DNA of 64,000 bases from Metallyticus violacea (taxonomy: Eukaryota > Arthropoda > Insecta > Mantodea > Metallyticidae). The position numbers and the translations under genes were made by a program. The stretch's first letter is position 1. The number at the start of each line of letters is the position of its first letter. This document shows positions 58,240-64,000 of the stretch, piece after piece. The stretch spans positions 4,350,501-4,414,500 of the forward strand of contig CM060833.1 of NCBI GenBank assembly GCA_030762175.1, in the 5' to 3' direction. The notes under the pieces were generated by a model. That model was not told the origin of the DNA and searched no databases. It was given only the letters and a program-made list of their open reading frames with translations.

Positions 58240-59345
58240 CAAGGATTTGCCATTTTTGGTACAAAATTTCCTTTATTAGCGAATTCCGATTGTAAGCTAT
58301 TGCGGTTGTACCCGTGGATAATAATCTATCCTAATCTACTTCGATCGTACCAACTAGGCATCTGCAGTAAATGATGATGATTATGATGATGATGATAATA
58401 ATAATATAATAATGGTGGTGGTGATGATGATGATGATGATGATGACAAAATGTCTCTCTCTCTCGTTAACACTTTATCGGTCGCAATTTTTTATTTTTTC
58501 TCAACGAAACTGGCCATATAACCACCAATTAACAAACGATTCGTTGAGTTCGTTAACCAGTAAAATTGGACCATTGGGGTGGGGGTAAACCTAATTTTTT
58601 GAAAACACTGAAAAAAAAAAGAGGCCGCAATTTTTGTTTTTTCTTAACAAAACTCGGTAGATTTCTTTAATGGTAAAAGCAGCTTTCGAAAACAATGGCA
58701 AAAGGAGAGAGGGTTAAAGCAAAATTTAAAAATCGCTCTAAAGGCACCAATATTTTATTCTTCACAACAAAATTCGGTATATACCATTTAAATAAAGCAA
58801 AAAATATAGTTTCCTAAAATTTGGGAAATTGGACCACTAGGAGTGCCAGTATATTTGAAAACGGAAATTTATAAAGCGCTCGCTATTGCACTGAATTTTT
58901 TGTGAATTGTTTTAAAATAAAAGAACACATTAACTCACAGTACAAATTGTATATAACTGTACTATGTTATATATTTAAAAAAAAAGCATCGTGAAATGTG
59001 AAATATTAATGTAATATATGTATGAGAATTATATTTGTATGTAAGAGCGCTCTGTAATAACCTTCAGAAAACGTTTACGTTACATGTTAATAACATTTAA
59101 ATTAAATTTCAAAGCCACTGAAAATCGATGTAACTTTCGACTGTTTTTATTTACTTAGTACATTGCAATTGTTTTTAAATAGTAACATGTTTTTGTTTTA
59201 TTGAAACATATGAACATCATCTTAAATACACAATGTAACTCGAAACTTTCTCTCTGTTTTAGTGAATGTAAAGATGATATCAAGGGCCTTGTTCATAAAC
59301 AGGTCACATTTAAAAATACCAACACAGTGTAGCTTTGTCTATCAG
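58240..59345 (+). repeat. Composite repeat R1, copy e
   Basis: Contains a leading segment like 20560-20660 (GAATTCCGA, ATTGCGGTT, GATCGTACCAACTAGG), interrupted by a GAT microsatellite at 58374-58445. Tandem units with GAGGCCGCAATTTTTG and AAATTCGGTATATACCATTT follow. A 400 bp module at 58900-59345 is the inverse of 29700-30060. No ORF. Confidence 0.72.
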
Positions 59346-60194
59346 ATATCATATATTTCATTTAGTTAATAGTATACCAATAATATTAATTGGTTTAACA
59401 GATGAAATTTCCAAATCAGAATGCCATACGTTAGCATTCCTATACGTAATTGCCAATTGGTTGAAGAATTTCGTAACTTTGCTATAATTTTAAGTTTAAA
59501 GACAGTTTATTGTTTTATACAATGAACAAAGGGAACTTAAAACTTGCATATCATTTCCTCACTATGTTGTCTGCGAACAATGTGGGTGATTACGTCAACT
59601 GTTTGCTAAAAATGCATTTTTGCGACGTAGAGCTTCTAATGCTGATATATCTAAGTGACTAAGGAACCGAAAGAAAGCACGGCAGGTGTTAAAGCCGCTA
59701 GAATTGATTATTTGAATGCAAATGTTGGCGTTTAGCGGAGTTGCGCGAATTCCATTGTATACGATATGGTAATGAAGTCCAGCCTAGTTTCACAACATAA
59801 TACCTCGCTGGAGACCCTTGTTGATCCTCTTCGTCCCTGGGGGCTAAGCCCCGCTCCCATGTGAAAGCCAAAACCGACAACAGGCTTCTCTACCGCGAAC
59901 TAGTTAACTAGGGAGGCCATGAAAATTCAGATATCGTGCCTTACAGCTAAGAACGCTCTCCATATTGAAATGTGGGGTACAAAGGATCAGCGAATCCGTA
60001 AATTGCGGTATTTAAATGTTAATTATATGTTACGTCTACGTTAAGGATCTGGATATACGTTTGACTCGCACATTACAACTAAGAAACACCTGAGCAATCG
60101 TAAGTATGGACAATTTCAAAACATAGCACAACGTGACAAAATTACTTTTCGTTACGATATATAATTTATCTTTTTTGTTAATCTTCCTTCTAAT
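59346..60194. other. Unassigned DNA
   Basis: A 60-codon minus ORF at 59698-59880 has no pattern. No repeat match found apart from a faint trace of R3 just after 59345. Confidence 0.35.
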
Positions 60195-60715
60195 TCACTC
60201 ACTCATATACATTTTTCCATCCGTCTTTCATTTATTTCTTCTGTTCTTTATCTTTTTATCACTTTTGTAACTTTTATCTGTTTTCCCCCTCATTTCCTCC
60301 ACCTTTATCTTCATTTGTTTTTGTTCCATTTCTGTTTACCATCTACTTCTTTCTTTCTATCTTTCGACTTTCATATTTATTCTCTTTATATCTGGATTTA
60401 TCCTTTTGTCTTTCTCTCTTTTTCATTTTCGTTTTCTTTTCCTTTCGTTCTCTTTTTTTGCAGTTTCCTCTCCTTGCTTCTTGTTCCTTCCTCTTCTCAT
60501 TTCAGTGTTCCACTTTCTCTTCCTCCCTTTCTTTTTTTATCTGTCTATATTTGCTTCATTCTCTTTCTTTATGTCCTTTTTCCGCATCCACTTTCTCTTT
60601 TTCTCCTTGTATTTATCTTCTTCCTTCTTTCTCTTCCTTTTTTTCCTACCATTCTCTCTTGTATCCTTCCTCTTTTTCACCTGTTTTTCATTCTCTTTTC
60701 TATTTTAAACCTTAA
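60195..60715. repeat. Long polypyrimidine (C/T-rich) tract
   Basis: Over 500 bases dominated by T and C on plus with few G. It gives rise to overlapping Phe/Ser/Leu-only ORFs of up to 150 codons in several frames, which I regard as non-coding. Period-free, so not a classical microsatellite. Confidence 0.8.
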
Positions 60716-61527
60716 TTTTAATTTTTATTTTCTTCTGCCTAGTTTGTTATTTGCTTTCAGTCACTAATCTGTGACTTCTACACTGAAGGTCCTCGGTTCT
60801 ATTTCCGGTCAGGTCAAAAATTGTCTAGGTAAAGTTTTACATTGTGTAAAAAAGGTAATGTATTTTTATTGCACAGAATTATTTAAACTGCTTCATGTTT
60901 GCATAGCATCCTTTATGTATTTTATTAATTTTCATTACAATCTCCTTGCCATGATCAACGATTATATAGATCGGTTTCAATTATGGAAGTCAGGCCAGTT
61001 GTATACGAATGTAACTCTTTCTTATACCGTGTGATCAGTGATGCTATCCCCCGCGGCGCAGATTTTTTCTATGAGCTAGCCACCCACTTGTTTGCCGCAC
61101 CGTGGCGGTGGGAGGAGCAAGCTTGCTTGGCTATTGACCTTTGCTGACTGTGACATTCGCAGCTGATCCCGAGTGTAAACCCCTAGAAAATCTCTTCATC
61201 TTCCACAACAAGTGGGAATTTAAGATGCGTTTGTACAAAAGATCACTAAATTTAACAGCCTGAATTATTATTACCTCTGGGGAAAATAAAAAATGTCGTG
61301 TACGTGACGAATCCGCACACCATACATGAACTCAAAGATAATATTCGTTTGGACTTCTCAAAATGAACTACAGCGAGTGATGAATAATTTCTTAAAGAGA
61401 TGTCCAAAATATTTGGAGAATGAAATCGGGCAGTTTCAACACCTCATTTGATAATTTGCTAAGTAATGGACCGATAAATTGGTGTATGGTTGGTTTTATT
61501 GTTTCATCCTCTCGCTAATTGCAGAGA
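60716..61527. other. Unassigned DNA
   Basis: ORF 60771-61034 (87 codons) lacks any recognisable pattern. No repeat found. Confidence 0.35.
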
Positions 61528-61620
61528 CCTGCTAGCCAGCTAATCGGCCAACGGTGGCGCGCTCGCCCTTAGGCAAGACACTCCGGGGGAAAACAAAACT
61601 GATCGCACAGCACTTGTACA
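61528..61620 (+). repeat. Short dispersed repeat R4, copy 2
   Basis: Matches 34219-34290 (GCTCGCCCTTAGGCAA, AAACAAAACTGATCGCA). Confidence 0.6.
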
Positions 61621-61802
61621 GGGAATTCAATAGACGGAAATAAAAATACAATAAAGATGATGCCTTGATCCTGCCTGATATTGAGTATTATTAAGTTGGA
61701 TTCTTTTTATCATATTTTTCATTAATATCATTAGAAGTACAAATACGACAAATTAAATAGAGCAGCATCAGAGTGTGCACGAGAGCTAGCCAGACTGATT
61801 AA

Positions 61803-61806
<4 letters not shown>

Positions 61807-61837
<31 letters not shown>
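61807..61837. repeat. ATT microsatellite
   Basis: About ten ATT triplets. Confidence 0.95.
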
Positions 61838-61864
61838 TACGAAGTTCACCAGGCATGGTTAAGG

Positions 61865-62620
61865 TTGGTAAGGTAGTTACCAGTTGTAGCACTTGGCCCA
61901 ACGTGTCAGCTGGTTCCGGAAGACGTGCTGGAAACTGTATTTTGACGTCGGGTTCTTCACGACAGCCGTTGATGAACTACACACAGCTTGTTTTCGAGAA
62001 GAGGAAACAGAACGGCGACAAGGAGGTAGGTCCGGACTGTATGCAGAGATGTTGCATCGTCATCATGAAGGCGCTAACCAAAGGCGTTTTCGTTGGACGT
62101 GTTCGGCCAAGACGCTTAAAACGGTCTCGTAATACTCCCATTAGCCGTTGTTTTCATGTTGATAAACGTTTGATAATCTTTCCTGCCGACTGAACAGCCT
62201 TGGTCTTCTTTGATGTCATGACTTCGAGACTGAGCTCGCCTGTTTGCTAATGATGAAGTCAGGGTGTACCTCGTCGTGCTCCGCTAGACGCTGAAGCGCT
62301 TGACACCCGTCCACTCGTACCGTTTTCTGTTCAGACGCCAGCAATCTCTGCACCGCCTCAGTGTAAGCGATCATGCAGATGGTGAACACATTACCATGGT
62401 AAATCTGTAACATGTCTGCCTGTCATTCGTCATTTTACTGAACAATGTAGGTACCTGCGTAATCGTGGTCTCGTTCACTGCAGTGAACGGAGCACCTGGA
62501 CAGCCCTGCTCTTTGAATCACCGAAGCACGGTTGATTCATCGCCATATGGTGCTGTAACATCGCGTAACGATTTCATATCGGAATTCTGCAGACGGAGGC
62601 AAAATTTCAGAGAAGCGACT
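61865..62620 (-). mobile_element. Mariner transposase remnant (family G)
   Basis: Minus frames in order: FCLRLQNSDMKSLRD then GDESTVLR (near 62600-62530), GAPFTAVNETTITQV (linker, near 62480), then VQRLLASEQKTVRVDGCQAL then QRLAEHDEVHPDFI (62216-62370). The last piece is the stretch before the first catalytic block (RLLTxEQKxxRVDxCQxLLxLAEED). Downstream FINMKTTANG and HDDDATSLHTVRT (near 62050) stand for the second block. Broken by frameshifts. Confidence 0.62.
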
Positions 62621-64000
62621 CCATTTTACGCAGCTGATTGGCAAACACCCCTCGCTCTTTTTTCTACCAATCACGTGAGATCTGTTCTTCTCATGTAAAA
62701 ATGTTTCACCACCGTAACTGCACCATGTAATGAGAGAGAGAAGAATCTTTTTATTTCCTATCCCTTATAAACTGAATTCAGCTGAAACGACCATCAAAGC
62801 GTTTAAGGTCTCCCTTATGGAATTAAACGTCCATCTGTAGAACTATTCCCCTTGCAATTTCCAAAAATAAAAATTAATGTTGCAATTCTTTTACGTTTGA
62901 ATTTCTATGAATAGAATTCAAAAGGTTGCGCATTTTTGTCCAGCAAAAAATTAACCGGGAGAGTGGGGTAATGTAACAAGCAATGCAGCAGTTTCTTTCC
63001 TCTACAGTTCTCCAAAACTGGTGTAAATTTCGCTTGCCATTACCGACCACATAAAACGAATCAAAGAACCCCAGAATCTCATTTTCCAGCGATACAAGTA
63101 AATCCCTGCAGCTGGAGTCCTCTCCTCAGAACTTTGGAACAAATCTAAACATTCTCCAGGAGAGAAAAAGAATCTAATTTCACGCCGAGGAACGTAACCC
63201 TCTCCGATATTAGCCCCTTGTGCATACAGGAAGAGCGATATTAAGAAAAGAAATAGCGAAATGAAGACTAGTGCAGATGGTGTTCGTAAATCCGTTAATA
63301 GGAATGCCTTGAAGTATTACTTTTACGAGGCCGCGCATTCAAATCGCAGCAGAATTTCCTACAGAAGGGTAGTACAAAGAGAAGGGGGCGAGAGATTCGA
63401 AATGAGATGTCGTGCATTCGATCTTTTTCTCAGGATGACGTTTCGCAGATTACGTACAACTGGAGAATATTAAATTGAACCCACCACCACCCTTCCTTAT
63501 ACACTTGCAGGCACGTGGTGGTCCTGTTTTTCTTCAGGCGCGTTCGGATTGAAATGTTTAATAACAACATTAGTTCTTGAGAATTTATGACAAGCATGCA
63601 ATAACAATGTATGAAGTATGTCACAAAAATAAAAAGTAAAATAAAATCTGCAATACTACATTCCAAAAGCTTGTTGTTTATACCTGCACGCATATTGCAT
63701 TATTTATCATTTATTTAAATTGTTTCATTATACAAAATACATTTTATACACCGTAATCTATAAAATATATAATATAATAATAAACTAAAAGAATCAAACA
63801 ATTAATAGTTTACATGCCACTGGAATCATTAGCTGGCAACCTGTCCGGAACCGAACAATCAGGGTGCTTACCCTAGCAGCTATCTAAGAGAATTTAATTT
63901 CTATTTTACTTTCAGTTCCACATTCTGTATTCACGTCTTATTTCTCTTTAGGTTTTAATGTTTATGTGTTCTTAAACTTCAATATTAATACATGCTATCT
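62621..64000. other. Unassigned AT-rich DNA
   Basis: No recognised gene. ORFs 63261-63473 (plus) and 63430-63693 (minus) show no domain and are probably chance. Confidence 0.35.

Noticed and set aside
60315..60767. 150-codon plus-strand ORF
   Set aside because: Phe/Leu/Ser-only translation of the C/T-rich tract, open in several frames at once.
62216..62413. ARM-repeat-like cellular exon
   Set aside because: The EQKTVRVDGCQALQRLAEHDE stretch matches the mariner segment preceding the first catalytic block, and flanking frames also fit mariner.
1..64000. CRISPR array, bacterial operons, replication origin or viral genome
   Set aside because: No spaced direct repeats of CRISPR type, no closely packed ORFs, and introns and SINEs show eukaryotic nuclear DNA.

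Overview
This window looks like AT-rich nuclear DNA of an insect. The evidence is spliceosomal exons with GT/AG junctions, several mariner families, tRNA-derived SINEs with target-site duplications, non-LTR retrotransposon pieces and many microsatellites. The mix of mariners and long-variable-arm SINE heads suits a large polyneopteran genome such as a cockroach or termite, but that placement is an impression and not a demonstration. There is no operon, ribosome-binding site, CRISPR array or intact tRNA/rRNA gene.

Host coding content is small. The only convincing cellular gene is on the minus strand, where its last three coding exons (24367-24546, 17404-17590, 15698-16175) join in phase. They encode about 280 residues of a probable single-pass membrane protein: a short hydrophobic stretch, then a proline-rich cytoplasmic tail with four PPxY motifs and a GC-rich terminal exon. 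Upstream exons were not found. Its 6.8 kb intron carries a mariner-like element (18084-19491), a composite repeat (20172-22985) split by a second mariner (21026-22316), and a tRNA-like SINE remnant.

Most of the rest is transposon-derived. Mariner family A has four copies with both ends visible (21026, 30802, 34920, 52909). Family B has two copies (18084, 51907). Older transposase remnants of at least seven further mariner lineages lie at 4800, 5585, 25181, 40975 with 43070, 47770, 56255 and 61865. A Tc1-like helix-turn-helix fragment is at 27438. Four elements resemble the HTH (DUF4817) plus DDE transposase group (37236, 40012, 45043, 56600). hAT-like fragments are at 3642 and 55330. Non-LTR remnants are at 120, 13080 and 39225. 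Three clear SINE families (S1, S2, S3) and one weak one (S4) have tRNA-like promoter boxes.

The best candidate for something undescribed is repeat family R1. It has five copies in both orientations, an internal array of roughly 135-157 bp AT-rich units each carrying a GC-rich motif close to GCGGCCGC, terminal modules, and a short form (46019-46614) lacking the array. Nested insertions give a relative chronology: mariner A lies inside mariner B, mariner A inside R1, and SINE S3 inside an old mariner. All transposase frames seen are broken. The unassigned stretches are AT-rich DNA with simple repeats and short chance ORFs.
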